From the NCBI RefSeq assembly GCF_003583365.1, contig NZ_QXED01000010.1, forward strand, positions 1-64,000: a DNA stretch of 64,000 nucleotides, written 5' to 3'. Source of the stretch: Fibrisoma montanum. GTDB taxonomy: Bacteria; Bacteroidota; Bacteroidia; Cytophagales; Spirosomataceae. A model generated the notes under the pieces. That model was not told where the DNA came from and ran no database searches. It worked only from the letters and a program-made list of their open reading frames with translations. The translations under genes were made by a program, and so were the position numbers. This document shows, piece by piece, positions 27,460 to 36,214 of this stretch; position 1 is the stretch's first letter, and each line of letters opens with the position of its first letter.

Positions 27460-28491
27460 ATGGACAGCAAGCGAGTACTACTAACCGGTGTAACGGGCTT
27501 TTTAGGTTCACACACCGCCATTCAGCTCTTGAACAAAGGCTACAAAGTGATCGGAACACTACGAAGCAAAAAAAGAATCAATGAGATCAGGGACGTCATT
27601 GCAAAACATACGGATCACATTGAAAACCTTACGTTTGCCGAGGCTGACTTAAGCGATGAAGATCGTTGGTACGAACTCACCAGCCAGGTCGACTACGTTC
27701 AACATGTGGCCTCGCCTTTTCCGCGAGAATCACCCAAACATGAGGATGAGTTAATTATTCCGGCCAAAAACGGAACGCTAACCATTATGAAAGCTGCGCT
27801 AAAAAATAACGTGAAGCGCGTGGTGATAACTTCCTCATTAGCCGCCATCGCCTACGGAAAAACACCGAAAGAACTCAGAAAGGTATTTACGGAAAGCGAT
27901 TGGAGCGATGTAACCAGAAACGAGGACATTACTCCCTACTACAAAAGCAAGACGATAGCCGAAAAGGCGGCTTGGGATTTTATCCAGGAAAACCGTACTG
28001 ATCATGACCTGGAGTTGACAACCGTCAATCCGGGGGTGATGTTAGGGCCCGTTATTGACCAGGATTTTGGCACCTCCGCCAACATGATCATCATGCTTAT
28101 GAACGGTAGTTTTCCGGCCTTACCCAAGATTGAGTTTGACATTGTGGATGTTCGGTCGGTGGCTGACCTGCTGATTAGAGCGATGGAAGCGCCACAAGCA
28201 GCCGGAAATCGGTACATTGCCACCGCGCAGCATTTGACACTAAAGGAAATTGCTCAGTTACTAAAGCGGCACTACCCGGAACGGAAAATTCCAACCGCTC
28301 AACTTCCCAACGTTATCACCAAGATGCTTTCCTACGTTCAGCCGGTACTCAAACCAACGCTTCTGGAAGTCGTAGAGCGGAAAATAGACGCAAGTAAAGC
28401 CCGTAAAGAATTGGGCTGGCAACCTATACCAGCCGAAGAAGCGGTACTGGCTTGCGCGGAAAGTATAGTAGCCAATAAATTAGTTAAGTAA
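27460..28491 (+). CDS. NAD-dependent epimerase/aldehyde reductase-like SDR
   Basis: 343 residues from MDSKRVLLTGVTGFLGSHTA (27460). An in-frame start at 27382 would add a tail without similarity. The nucleotide motif TGVTGFLG is followed by YVQHVASPFP, VVITSSLAAIAYG and YYKSKTIAE with catalytic Tyr/Lys. VNPGVMLGP and VDVRSVADLLIRAM follow. It is a paralog of the reductase at 7582-8541. Its TAA is immediately followed by the ATG of the Crp-like regulator (no gap), so the pair is translationally coupled. Confidence 0.88.
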   Translation: MDSKRVLLTGVTGFLGSHTAIQLLNKGYKVIGTLRSKKRINEIRDVIAKHTDHIENLTFAEADLSDEDRWYELTSQVDYVQHVASPFPRESPKHEDELIIPAKNGTLTIMKAALKNNVKRVVITSSLAAIAYGKTPKELRKVFTESDWSDVTRNEDITPYYKSKTIAEKAAWDFIQENRTDHDLELTTVNPGVMLGPVIDQDFGTSANMIIMLMNGSFPALPKIEFDIVDVRSVADLLIRAMEAPQAAGNRYIATAQHLTLKEIAQLLKRHYPERKIPTAQLPNVITKMLSYVQPVLKPTLLEVVERKIDASKARKELGWQPIPAEEAVLACAESIVANKLVK

Positions 28492-29070
28492 ATGCAGAAG
28501 CTAAAAGCGGCCTTGTCTTTCGGTGGTATCCTGGCAAAAGACGATATTGATACGTTGACCGCGCATTTTACGTATCGCACACTTAAAGCGGGTGAATCCC
28601 TACAGGATCTGGATAAAGTAGCTACCGAGATTATCTTCGTTGATACTGGTGTTTTGCGTATTTATAGCCTGGATGCGGATGGGACGGAGGTGACTAAATA
28701 TTTTGTCCGGGAGCATCAGTTTTTTGCCAATCTGGAAAGTTATTATTCCCGGCAGGCAGCGACGGATGCTATCGAAACGGTTGTTCAGAGCGAGGTGTAC
28801 ACCGTTAAGCTTGCGGTTTTTGAAAGCTATTTTTTGAAGGTTCCTAACTTATTTATTTTTTTTAAGAGCATCGTCGAAGCCACCTTACTGAATAAAATTA
28901 AAGACAATGATTTTCTGAATTTCGGTACGGCGAAAACAAAGTACCTTGAGTTTGTTAGTCGCTATCCGACATTGGCGCAACAAGTGCCCCAACAATACAT
29001 TGCATCCTATCTGAAAATTACTCCTCAATCGTTGAGTCGTATTCGAAAGGAGCTTGCTAAACATGGATAG
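28492..29070 (+). CDS. Crp/Fnr-family transcriptional regulator
   Basis: 192 residues. A cyclic-nucleotide-binding-like jelly roll takes the first 110 or so (FTYRTLKAGESLQDLDKVAT, FVDTGVLRIYSLDADGTEVT). The C-terminal winged helix is short: VPQQYIASYLKITPQSLSRI. The cAMP-binding PRES-type Arg/Ser signature is not evident, as is usual for Bacteroidota Crp paralogs. It starts directly after the epimerase stop, and probably regulates it. Confidence 0.87.
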   Translation: MQKLKAALSFGGILAKDDIDTLTAHFTYRTLKAGESLQDLDKVATEIIFVDTGVLRIYSLDADGTEVTKYFVREHQFFANLESYYSRQAATDAIETVVQSEVYTVKLAVFESYFLKVPNLFIFFKSIVEATLLNKIKDNDFLNFGTAKTKYLEFVSRYPTLAQQVPQQYIASYLKITPQSLSRIRKELAKHG

Positions 29071-29514
29071 TTACGGAAGCTAGGCCGACATTGAATCAGC
29101 CTCATTTATGAACCGTTATGTTGAAGATGCTGTCTGCGCGCTTGTTGATGTACACCGTGGCAACTGACTTAGGGCAGGCTATCGCATCGGCGCTCCGATT
29201 GATAGCCTGCCCTGATTGGTAATTGTACCCGTAATCTGGAAATGACTCGTCACTTGAATGGACAGCGGGTATGTCTGCCAACGCTTGCGCCAACGCTACA
29301 TCAACTAATTGTTTACTGCTTATGGCCAGATGAATTAGCCGTTGTTCACTAGTTCAATGTTGCGTTGGGGCAACGGCTTTGTTGGAACGTTTTATTGGAA
29401 TCAGAATGGGACTTGTTCAAGCCAAGCCAGGTTGTGCGGTGCGGAGACCGGTACCACCACCGACAACCTGACCCTTCGCACCGTCAGCCGCGCAATTGTC
29501 CACTTTTCTTCCCG
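29071..29514. other. intergenic, 444 bp
   Basis: The region lies between the convergent Crp-like and SDR genes. It contains the long hairpin at 29171-29213 and the out-of-frame ancestral tail of the SDR gene (29484-29514). A 63-codon open frame on the minus strand (29102-29293) has no recognisable features and includes the hairpin, so it is not called. Confidence 0.5.
29171..29213. terminator. long hairpin after the Crp-like gene
   Basis: Perfect 13-bp arms AGGGCAGGCTATC and GATAGCCTGCCCT, with a nested 5-bp stem ATCGG/CCGAT and a CGCT tetraloop. It is about 100 bp after the Crp-like stop and no T-run follows, so it may be a bidirectional terminator or a REP-like element. Confidence 0.5.
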
Positions 29515-30399
29515 TCAAAATAATGCCCCTGCTCCAGGTCGGCCAAGAGCGAAGGGTGGCTTGGGGTCCAGTTGCTCTTGTGTCAATGCACTGGAAGCCG
29601 GGCAGTCGACGCTTTGAAAGGTACTAATCCAGCCGAAATGGTCAGCAGCCTCCTCGACGGGCTTACTAACGACGGGTAGATGTAGATGCCGTCCAATCAC
29701 TTCGGCGATATCGCGGACCGGTACGCCCTCATCCGCAACCCCGTGAAATTTGGCTCCCGCGGTTCCCTTTTCCAACGCCAGCCGAAAAAGCTGAACGGCA
29801 TCGAGCCGGTGGATAGCAGGCCAACGGTTCGTTCCCTCACCCACGTAGGCTGATACGCCTTTTTGGCGGGCAATACCAATCAGCGTTGGCACAAAGGCGT
29901 AGTCTCCTTCGCCGTGCACGGATGGCGACAGACGCACGACCGATGTCCGCACACCTTGGGAAGCCAGCCTTTCCATAACTTCTTCCGAGGGAATACGAGG
30001 GGCCGACGCTGCATTTTGATCAAACGCATCGCCTTCGTGAGTGACACGACCAGGCGTCAGCACGGTGATGCCCGACGTAATCACGAAGGGCCGATTTGAG
30101 CCGATGAGCGCGGTGCCGAGGGCTTCGACTGCCCGTCGGTCCGTTTCCCCGGCGGTGGCATACGCTGAAAAGTCGTGATTGTACGCCAAGTGGATGACCC
30201 CATCCGAAGCGGCAGCACCCCGACGTAGACTGTCGTAGTCGTTAAGCGCACCCAGGTGCGGCTCAATGCCAGCCGCAACCAGTTTGTGGGCCGATTCTTC
30301 CGAGCGTGCAAGACCAACCACTTGGTAGCCCGCTCCGATTAATTCTTTAACAAGGGCCGAGCCAATGTATCCCGTAGCCCCGGTGACAAAGATTCGCAT
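29515..30399 (-). CDS. SDR-family epimerase-like oxidoreductase with frameshifted C-terminus
   Basis: 294 residues, extended SDR. TGATGYIGSALVKELIGAGY at the N-terminus, VIHLAYNHDF, and VVRLSPSVHGEGDYAFVPTL are typical of NAD-dependent epimerase-like proteins of this family. Towards the end DCPASSALTQEQL is normal, but the following residues DPKPPFALGRPGAGALF are not. Another frame continues WTPSHPSLLADLEQGHYF, the expected ending, to a stop at 29484. A small deletion near 29567-29572 explains this. Only about 20 C-terminal residues change, so activity may survive. It is co-oriented with the AraC gene 112 bp upstream. Confidence 0.85.
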   Translation of the reverse strand: MRIFVTGATGYIGSALVKELIGAGYQVVGLARSEESAHKLVAAGIEPHLGALNDYDSLRRGAAASDGVIHLAYNHDFSAYATAGETDRRAVEALGTALIGSNRPFVITSGITVLTPGRVTHEGDAFDQNAASAPRIPSEEVMERLASQGVRTSVVRLSPSVHGEGDYAFVPTLIGIARQKGVSAYVGEGTNRWPAIHRLDAVQLFRLALEKGTAGAKFHGVADEGVPVRDIAEVIGRHLHLPVVSKPVEEAADHFGWISTFQSVDCPASSALTQEQLDPKPPFALGRPGAGALF

Positions 30400-30511
30400 G
30401 GTTAATGTTGCTAGCAGAATGTGATTGCTAACGACACGGCAAAGGTCTGCTTCTCAGCCGGTGCCTGTTTGCGCGAGTCAAACGGTTTACTGAATAAATC
30501 AACCAATTGTT

Positions 30512-31330
30512 CTATGCCCGCAGAGCACTGGGTACCTGGCCTGTTTGCCGTTTAAAGAAATTACAGAAGTGAGCCACGTCGGCAAAACCAAGGCTGTCCG
30601 AGATTTCAGAGACCGCCCAGTCGGTTTGCTTGAGCAGCATTTTAGCTTCTTGCGTCACCCGATCGCCAATCAGTTTAGTGGTTGTATAGCCGGTTGTTTC
30701 GCGCAGCACCCGGTTGAGGTGATTAACATGCAAGGCCAGTTGGTCAGCGTAGTCCTTGGCCGTACGTAGGCGTAGTTGCTGTTGCGGGGTTGCCAGGGGG
30801 AATTGTCGTTCCAACAGGTCAGTGAACAGGGCCGTTACCCGGGCTGATGCGGTGTGGGGTGAAGCCGATACAGGGGAGGGCTGGCGTTTTTGCCCCATAT
30901 GAATTAGCTCCAGCAAATAGGCTCGCAGCAAATCGTATTTGTAGGTGTAGCTGGATGAAATTTCGTTCGACATCTTCTCGAAAATGGCCTTTAGACAGGC
31001 AAAATCGTCGTCATCGACCATCAGCACCGGTGAACTACCCGGCCGAAAAATAGGCAACTCGTCCAGGCTTGTTCTCACCTGGGCAGGAAGCAAGAAATTC
31101 TCCGTGAAGATGCAAAAATAGCCGGTTTGGGCTTCATCATGGGGAAGCCATCGGTAGGGAACCTGCGAGTTGGCAAACCACAGAGCCTGCTGGCCAACGT
31201 CAACGACTTTGTCGGCATACTCGATCCGGCTATGCCCGCGATTCAGACTAATTTTATAGAACGCTCGCCGGTCGAAGGCCATCGGTGGCTTACTGTGGTA
31301 ACCGCGCATGAGGTCTGACACCTTGAACAC
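30512..31330 (-). CDS. AraC-family transcriptional regulator
   Basis: 272 residues. N-terminal sensor with FYKISLNRGHSRIEYADKVV and ALWFANSQVPYRW. C-terminal AraC HTH with DYADQLALHVNHLNRVLRET, TGYTTTKLIGDRVTQEAKML and ISDSLGFADVAHFCNFFKR. This belongs to a different AraC subgroup from the three ~305-residue paralogs in the window. It lies upstream of and on the same strand as the SDR at 29515 and probably controls it (inference). Confidence 0.88.
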   Translation of the reverse strand: MFKVSDLMRGYHSKPPMAFDRRAFYKISLNRGHSRIEYADKVVDVGQQALWFANSQVPYRWLPHDEAQTGYFCIFTENFLLPAQVRTSLDELPIFRPGSSPVLMVDDDDFACLKAIFEKMSNEISSSYTYKYDLLRAYLLELIHMGQKRQPSPVSASPHTASARVTALFTDLLERQFPLATPQQQLRLRTAKDYADQLALHVNHLNRVLRETTGYTTTKLIGDRVTQEAKMLLKQTDWAVSEISDSLGFADVAHFCNFFKRQTGQVPSALRA

Positions 31331-31663
31331 GTTGAAGTGCCCAACCTCCGTTTAGATGCCCGACGGCTGCAAGGTATCGGCTGCATCGCTGGCGGGGGTA
31401 AGGGCCGTATAAAGCTCGTCAAGCGGAGTTGATTTCATAAACGGTATTGTAGAAATCAAAGGTAGTCGGTCGTGTTATTGTTGGTTGCAATAACACCGTC
31501 GTCGGCCTAGCGGGCAGTAAGTGGTGTGATTAGCCTAATGCGGCTTCTTTTAGCAACAGGCTAAAGAAACCTCGATCGAAAACTGCAAGGGATAATGTGG
31601 GAGCTACACAATCGGCCATCACTTGAGTTAGGTGGGGTGTAGCGATCAGTCAATCGGAACGAA
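31331..31663. other. intergenic, 333 bp
   Basis: This separates two minus-strand AraC genes. It holds a hairpin at 31472-31496 and a 28-codon minus-strand open frame (31352-31438, MKSTPLDELYTALTPASDAA) that starts well but has no recognised relative. Confidence 0.4.
31472..31496 (-). terminator. hairpin downstream of AraC paralog 2
   Basis: 9-bp arms GTGTTATTG and CAATAACAC with a 7-nt loop, about 170 bp after the stop of the AraC gene at 31664. No long T-run. A weak terminator or an operator are both possible. Confidence 0.35.
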
Positions 31664-32584
31664 TCAGTTAAATGAAGCCCTGAACTCCAGCGGACTCTGG
31701 TTCGTTTTGGCTTTGAACAGTTTGCTGAACGAGGGCAAATGCTCAAAACCCAGCTCGTAAGCAATTTCACTAACCGATAAGCGCGTGGTTGATAGTTTTT
31801 CTTTGGCTTTTTCGATCAGTTTGTCATGGATGTGTTGCTGGGTAGTTTGTCCAGTTAGCGTTTTAAGCAAACTCCGCAGATAAGTAGGTGACAGATTTAA
31901 ATTGTCGGAAATATATTGAACGGTCGGTAATCCTCTTGTCGCTAAATCATCATGGCTAAAATAATCGGCAAGCAGTTTTTCGAATCGGTCAAGTAGTTGA
32001 TGATTCGTGATTTTTCGAGTGATGAATTGCCGTTGATAAAAGCGTTCCGAGTAATTCAATAAGGTTTCTACATGCGAAATGATGATATCCTGGCTAAACT
32101 TGTCAATGTTAGCATGATATTCGTCTTTGATCTTTTCGACGATCCCGTTGAGGATTGTTTTTTCTTTGTCCGAAAGAAACAATGCTTCGTTTACCGTGTA
32201 GTCGAAGTAGTCGTATTTCTTGATTTTATTTGCCAAAGATGTTCCCCACAAAAAGTCGGGATGGATACATATAATCCAGCCTGAGAGGTCATCGTCTGCA
32301 CTGGCCCCTGCACCTCTCAGAATTTGATTAGGCGCAACAAAATATAGCACTCCCTCGTCGAAATCGTACGTTTGTTGTCCATAATACAGTTTGTTGCTGA
32401 ATCCTTTTTTTAGCGATATGTAATAAAAGTCGAACAGTAAGCTGAATTCGGCCACTTGCGTGCTGGGCAATTGGAGTGAAGCGTAATCGAACACGCTGAT
32501 AAGCGGGTGTTCGGGTTTCGGCAAGCCAAAAATTCGGTGTGCTTCCGTGATGGTTTTTATTCGTGTTGGGCTGGTCTTTTTCAT
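31664..32584 (-). CDS. AraC-family transcriptional regulator (paralog 2 of 3)
   Basis: 306 residues. Shares with the AraC at 5588 the blocks HPLISVFDY, YYGQQTYDFDEGVLYF, IHPDFLWG, ERFYQRQFITRK and the HTH LSPTYLRSLLKTLTGQTTQQ and IAYELGFEHLPSFSKLFK, with the identical ending SPLEFRASFN. It precedes the AraC gene at 30512 and follows the lipoprotein gene on the same strand (32 bp away). Its target is unknown. Confidence 0.9.
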   Translation of the reverse strand: MKKTSPTRIKTITEAHRIFGLPKPEHPLISVFDYASLQLPSTQVAEFSLLFDFYYISLKKGFSNKLYYGQQTYDFDEGVLYFVAPNQILRGAGASADDDLSGWIICIHPDFLWGTSLANKIKKYDYFDYTVNEALFLSDKEKTILNGIVEKIKDEYHANIDKFSQDIIISHVETLLNYSERFYQRQFITRKITNHQLLDRFEKLLADYFSHDDLATRGLPTVQYISDNLNLSPTYLRSLLKTLTGQTTQQHIHDKLIEKAKEKLSTTRLSVSEIAYELGFEHLPSFSKLFKAKTNQSPLEFRASFN

Positions 32585-32616
32585 CAGACAAAATTTGATC
32601 TAAACTTATTTTTTGT

Positions 32617-32976
32617 TTAGTTGATTCGCACCCAAAGTTCTTCTACGTCAAACCGGATGAGCGATACGTTGATGCTCTTAGAAACTTCGGCCTTGGCAGC
32701 ATTGCCCTCCCGGACGATTTTAGTATGGCGAAGCAACTCTTCAAGATGAGCCTTGTCGTCTTTCGTCCATCTGCCCTTACCAAAGTCGAACACTTTCTTG
32801 TCCTTTACGACCAGACCGTTTAGTGAATCGGTGAAGGCAACCTCACTGCCTTTATAGTCTTCGTCTATTCTAAGGGTGATGGTACTACCCGTTTTGTTGC
32901 TTATAAAGACGGTTTTGTTGGGATTACAAGCCGAAAGCAACGTTGCAATCATCGGTAACGCTAGTACGTTTCTCAT
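32617..32976 (-). CDS. small lipoprotein of unknown function
   Basis: 119 residues. MRNVLALPMIATLLSAC ends in a lipobox (LSAC, Cys17), predicting a lipid-anchored envelope protein. The mature part is NPNKTVFISNKTGSTITLRI and then a basic alpha/beta-like region without a domain I can name. It lies between the DUF2147 gene and an AraC gene on the same strand. A strong hairpin (32998-33053) sits just upstream of it. Confidence 0.65.
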   Translation of the reverse strand: MRNVLALPMIATLLSACNPNKTVFISNKTGSTITLRIDEDYKGSEVAFTDSLNGLVVKDKKVFDFGKGRWTKDDKAHLEELLRHTKIVREGNAAKAEVSKSINVSLIRFDVEELWVRIN

Positions 32977-32997
32977 ATTGATTTCGTGTTATTATTG

Positions 32998-33053
32998 TGT
33001 CTGCTTTTTGTGTAGAATGTACTGGCAAAAGCGTCCTACACAAAAAGCAGACA
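32998..33053 (-). terminator. perfect 18-bp inverted repeat after DUF2147
   Basis: Arms TGTCTGCTTTTTGTGTAG (32998-33015) and its exact complement (33036-33053) enclose a 20-nt loop. It lies 15 bp after the DUF2147 stop and 22 bp before the lipoprotein ATG, so it can end one transcript or form the leader of the next. The stem is unusually long and perfect. Confidence 0.6.
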
Positions 33054-33067
33054 TAGCTTCTGGTTAG

Positions 33068-33514
33068 TCATTGAACTCGTTTAAACGTCATTGATCGGCC
33101 TAACAAAGCGATACCCATGTAAGCACGATAGTCCATTTCGTTTAGATTCCTCAGTTTGACTTTCACGCTGTAATTTCTCCCTTCGTCGGGGTTGTACAGC
33201 GTACCGTTTAGGTATTCGCCCTTGTCGAAAGTGAGGTTGGTAATGTTCGTTATGCCATAGCGCGACCTGTTCTGCAGGGCTTTATCTGGATTTTTGAAAT
33301 CTTTTTTGGGTGTTTTTCCGTCTGCCTCGAACATATCGGAGGCATACAGGAGTTTGCCAAAATATTTGTCGCCTGCTTTGTAAAATTCAAATTTCAGCGC
33401 CAAATCAGAATCTACATCTTCCCAAACACCGATGATTTTATCGGCGGATAACTGCTGGGCTACAGTGGCAACGGATACAAACAGCATTGTTGCCGCAAAA
33501 AGGATGGTTTTCAT
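33068..33514 (-). CDS. DUF2147 domain-containing secreted protein
   Basis: 148 residues from MKTILFAATMLFVSVATVAQ (signal peptide). The upstream in-frame start at 33547 gives a poor leader. The mature part IIGVWEDVDSDLALKFEFY, YFGKLLYASDMFE, YLNGTLYNPDEGRNYSVKVK and MGIALLGRSMTFKRV is the DUF2147 pattern, a small beta-barrel of unknown function common in Bacteroidota envelopes. A hairpin follows the stop. Confidence 0.85.
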   Translation of the reverse strand: MKTILFAATMLFVSVATVAQQLSADKIIGVWEDVDSDLALKFEFYKAGDKYFGKLLYASDMFEADGKTPKKDFKNPDKALQNRSRYGITNITNLTFDKGEYLNGTLYNPDEGRNYSVKVKLRNLNEMDYRAYMGIALLGRSMTFKRVQ

Positions 33515-33667
33515 TTTTTTCTTAGTTAAGATTTTCAGACTTGTCATTACTAAACGTCAACGGTGGTGCTACCGACCGATTGGCTTCCGTGCTCGGCCAG
33601 CCCGTTTCTGTTGCGTCTCAAACGCCTTTATTGCCGAATTAAGCAACGTCGTGCGTAGCACCAGGTG

Positions 33668-34594
33668 TTAGATGCCAACCCTGGATAAGGCTTTCGATAC
33701 TTCCCACAACTTCAAGGACGTGTTCAAATCCGCAGCTTGGGTGGGGATTTGGGCTGTGGCGGGCGTTCCGCGGGTTTCCCCCATCTTACTTGGTCCGTAA
33801 TAGAGCCCACCTTTTGCCTCAGGAGAAGTCGCTGCGTATAAGGTCGGTAATGCGCCTTGTGCCGCTGGCTGGAATAAAAACGGAAGGAAAGTTCGCACCA
33901 TGCCCATAACACTCCATTGGCCGGCCCCTGTAATGAGCAGATTGGTTCGCGATACGCCCGGATGAGCCGCTATGCTTGTTATACCCCAACCGTGCTTATC
34001 ACTTTGTCGCTGAAGTTCCAGCGCAAACATCAGGTTCGCCAGTTTTGCCTGCCCGTATGCTTTCATCGGCACATAAGAAGCTGTTGACTGAAGGTCATCA
34101 AAATTGATGGCTCCTTCCCGATTGGCGACGCTGGAAACGGTAACAACCCGAGGATTTGCTGCCTTACGTAGCAGGGGAAGAAGCTGGGCGGTCAGTGCGA
34201 AGTGGCCAAGGTGGTTGGTGCCAAACTGCAACTCGAAGCCATCAGCCGTTTCCAGTCGCTTAGGCGGTGTCATTACCCCGGCATTATTAATCAGAAGGTC
34301 AATCGCCCGCCCTTTGGCCGTCATTCTCGACGCAAAGTCTTTGATGGAAGTCAGATTGGCAAGATCTATTTTTTCAAAGCTCACCTTTGCCCTTGGGTTC
34401 ACTTGATGAATTCGGGCAATGGCTTCAGCCCCTTTCTGAGGGGTACGACCCATAATGATCACTTCCCATCCTGAAGACGATAAGGCCAGTGCGTCTTCAA
34501 AGCCAATACCCTCGGTACTGCCTGTAATTACCGCTAAGCCATTGCTCTTCTGAGGAATATTAGCGGTTGTCCATTTGTTGACTTCGTTTTTCAT
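33668..34594 (-). CDS. SDR-family oxidoreductase (retinol dehydrogenase-like), paralog
   Basis: 308 residues from MKNEVNKWTTANIPQKS; an in-frame start 24 nt upstream is less likely. ITGSTEGIGFEDAL is the cofactor motif, LLINNAGVMTPP the NNAG block, TVSSVAN the Ser region and YGQAKLANLMFALEL the Tyr/Lys pair. HPGVSRTNL follows. Paralog of the SDR at 6543-7448 (same KWTT-NIP start and ending). It faces away from the AraC paralog 3 at 35242 across a 650-bp gap. Confidence 0.89.
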   Translation of the reverse strand: MKNEVNKWTTANIPQKSNGLAVITGSTEGIGFEDALALSSSGWEVIIMGRTPQKGAEAIARIHQVNPRAKVSFEKIDLANLTSIKDFASRMTAKGRAIDLLINNAGVMTPPKRLETADGFELQFGTNHLGHFALTAQLLPLLRKAANPRVVTVSSVANREGAINFDDLQSTASYVPMKAYGQAKLANLMFALELQRQSDKHGWGITSIAAHPGVSRTNLLITGAGQWSVMGMVRTFLPFLFQPAAQGALPTLYAATSPEAKGGLYYGPSKMGETRGTPATAQIPTQAADLNTSLKLWEVSKALSRVGI

Positions 34595-35241
34595 TTTATC
34601 TGTTTTTTGTTGATACAAAGTTGCACCGGCGTCAAAAAACAGATTTAGCCTAAACGACTTTAGGTTTAGCCAAAAGAGAATTGTCCGCGAAATAGTCTTG
34701 ATTTATCTGAAAGGTGGGTTAGCCTGGTTTTAGCAGACAGTCTTTCTCTTTGTTTTAAGACATGGGTTAAATCTCAAATTGAACAGGGCTGAAAAAACCA
34801 ATGCCTGAGTGCTTTTGCACCTGGGGTTGTACTAGTTGCGGTATACTTACCAACCTCCAGACGAGTATCTTCCAGACTAAAAAATACACCCGGTTCCACC
34901 ACTTCCGCTTGCTAAGCAATGTAGGTGATATGCGACACCCACACTTGGTCAGGACCAGCAAGACGCGAACGCTCCCCTGTCCGGTTCACCACGACCATAC
35001 CCGAGCAACCGGATGCCGGGGCGAAGTGAACAAATGGTGAGGGCAATTTAGAAGGGTGATGGCCCCCCTAAATTGCCCGTAAGTACGGCGTTTGCCCAGT
35101 GCCAATCGGTGGAAATTCCCTCGAACAGGAACAGGCGGTAAATCCGAGAGCTTATTAGCGCGATTTGTGTAATGAATGATGGGCTATGTGTTATATAGAA
35201 ACCGTAATAGCAGCCGACCTTTGTGCTACTACTTGTCACTG
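34595..35241. other. divergent intergenic region, 647 bp
   Basis: No gene recognised. It contains a hairpin at 35041-35078. Short open frames on both strands in 34767-35040 look random. Its length and mixed composition suggest a relic of a lost gene, but no family can be named. Confidence 0.4.
35041..35078. terminator. hairpin GGGCAATTTAG/CTAAATTGCCC
   Basis: 11-bp perfect arms with a GGG/CCC continuation inside. It lies 164 bp before AraC paralog 3 and far from any upstream stop, so it could be an orphan terminator of a lost gene or an operator. Confidence 0.4.
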
Positions 35242-36171
35242 ATGAACGAACCAACCAGCAAAGTTCAGTTACTGAACACGGTGGCCGATTACACCGCTTT
35301 TTTCGGGCTACCGAAGCCCGCGCATCCGCTGCTCACGCTTATTGAGCTGGTGCCAACGGTGGACGACGGCCGCGTCCTGACCCCGCCCATTGCTGAGCGA
35401 TTAGTGCCGCAACTGTACACTATTTTCCTCAAACGCAACCTAACCAGTCGTGTGTATTACGGTCATCAGCCCTACGACTTTAGCGAGGGGGTACTTGGAT
35501 TCTCTGCACCGGGAGAGGTGTTCCGCATTAGTACGAATATAGACCCAGCGGTTAGCGGTTGGGTACTGGTGTTTCATCCTGATTTACTGACGAAGTACCC
35601 GCTCGCGAAAAAAATAAAGGACTATACATTTTTCTACTACGACGTGTATGAAGCTTTACACCTGTCGACCTCGGAAGAGCAGATGCTAATGCCCGTTCTA
35701 ACCAGTATGCGCACTGAATACGAACGGCCAATCGACGCGTTTAGTCAAGATGTCATGGTGGCTCAACTCGACGTACTACTCACCTATGCCAATCGCTTCT
35801 ATCACCGGCAGTTTCTAACGCGCCGGGCTCCGGAGAACGATTTGCATAGCCGCTTCAGACAGGTTCTGACAGCCTACTTTGCCGACGATGAGCTAACCCG
35901 ACCGATGCCCAGCGTACGCTATTTTGCCGATCGTTTAGGCGTGTCATCGACCTACCTCAGCGATATGCTGCGCACGCTCACTGGACAGGGGGCGCAACAG
36001 CATATTCAGCAGGCGATGCTGGAGAAAGCCAAGCGAATGCTACTCACCAGTCCACTCTCAATCAAAGAAACCGCCTTTCAGTTGGGGTTCGAATATCCCC
36101 ATTATTTCAACCGACTGTTTAAGCGTAAAACCGGCCTCACCCCTGCCCAATTCCGGCTGTCGATGCGGTAA
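35242..36171 (+). CDS. AraC-family transcriptional regulator (paralog 3 of 3)
   Basis: 309 residues from MNEPTSKVQLLNTVADYTAF; the frame opens at 35176 but that tail is not shared with the paralogs. FFGLPKPAHPLLTLIEL, YYGHQPYDFSEGVLGF, WVLVFHPDLL, NRFYHRQFLTRR, and the HTH VSSTYLSDMLRTLTGQGAQQ plus TAFQLGFEYPHYFNRLFKRK match the AraCs at 5588 and 31664. A beta-propeller gene follows on the same strand after 43 bp and may be its target. Confidence 0.9.
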   Translation: MNEPTSKVQLLNTVADYTAFFGLPKPAHPLLTLIELVPTVDDGRVLTPPIAERLVPQLYTIFLKRNLTSRVYYGHQPYDFSEGVLGFSAPGEVFRISTNIDPAVSGWVLVFHPDLLTKYPLAKKIKDYTFFYYDVYEALHLSTSEEQMLMPVLTSMRTEYERPIDAFSQDVMVAQLDVLLTYANRFYHRQFLTRRAPENDLHSRFRQVLTAYFADDELTRPMPSVRYFADRLGVSSTYLSDMLRTLTGQGAQQHIQQAMLEKAKRMLLTSPLSIKETAFQLGFEYPHYFNRLFKRKTGLTPAQFRLSMR

Positions 36172-36214
36172 CCGAGACGTATCTGTATATACTCTTTAAT
36201 ATAGTTGTTTGTCA

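Noticed and set aside
29102-29293. 63-codon minus-strand open frame beginning MAQALADIPAVHSSDESFPD
   Set aside because: It has no recognised family, runs through the long hairpin at 29171-29213, and lies in a gap between convergent genes.
31352-31438. 28-codon minus-strand frame MKSTPLDELYTALTPASDAA
   Set aside because: Too short and without a relative, although it starts well. May be an unannotated small protein but cannot be supported.
34767-35040. open frames on both strands in the 34.6-35.2 kb gap
   Set aside because: No family match, and coding bias looks random.
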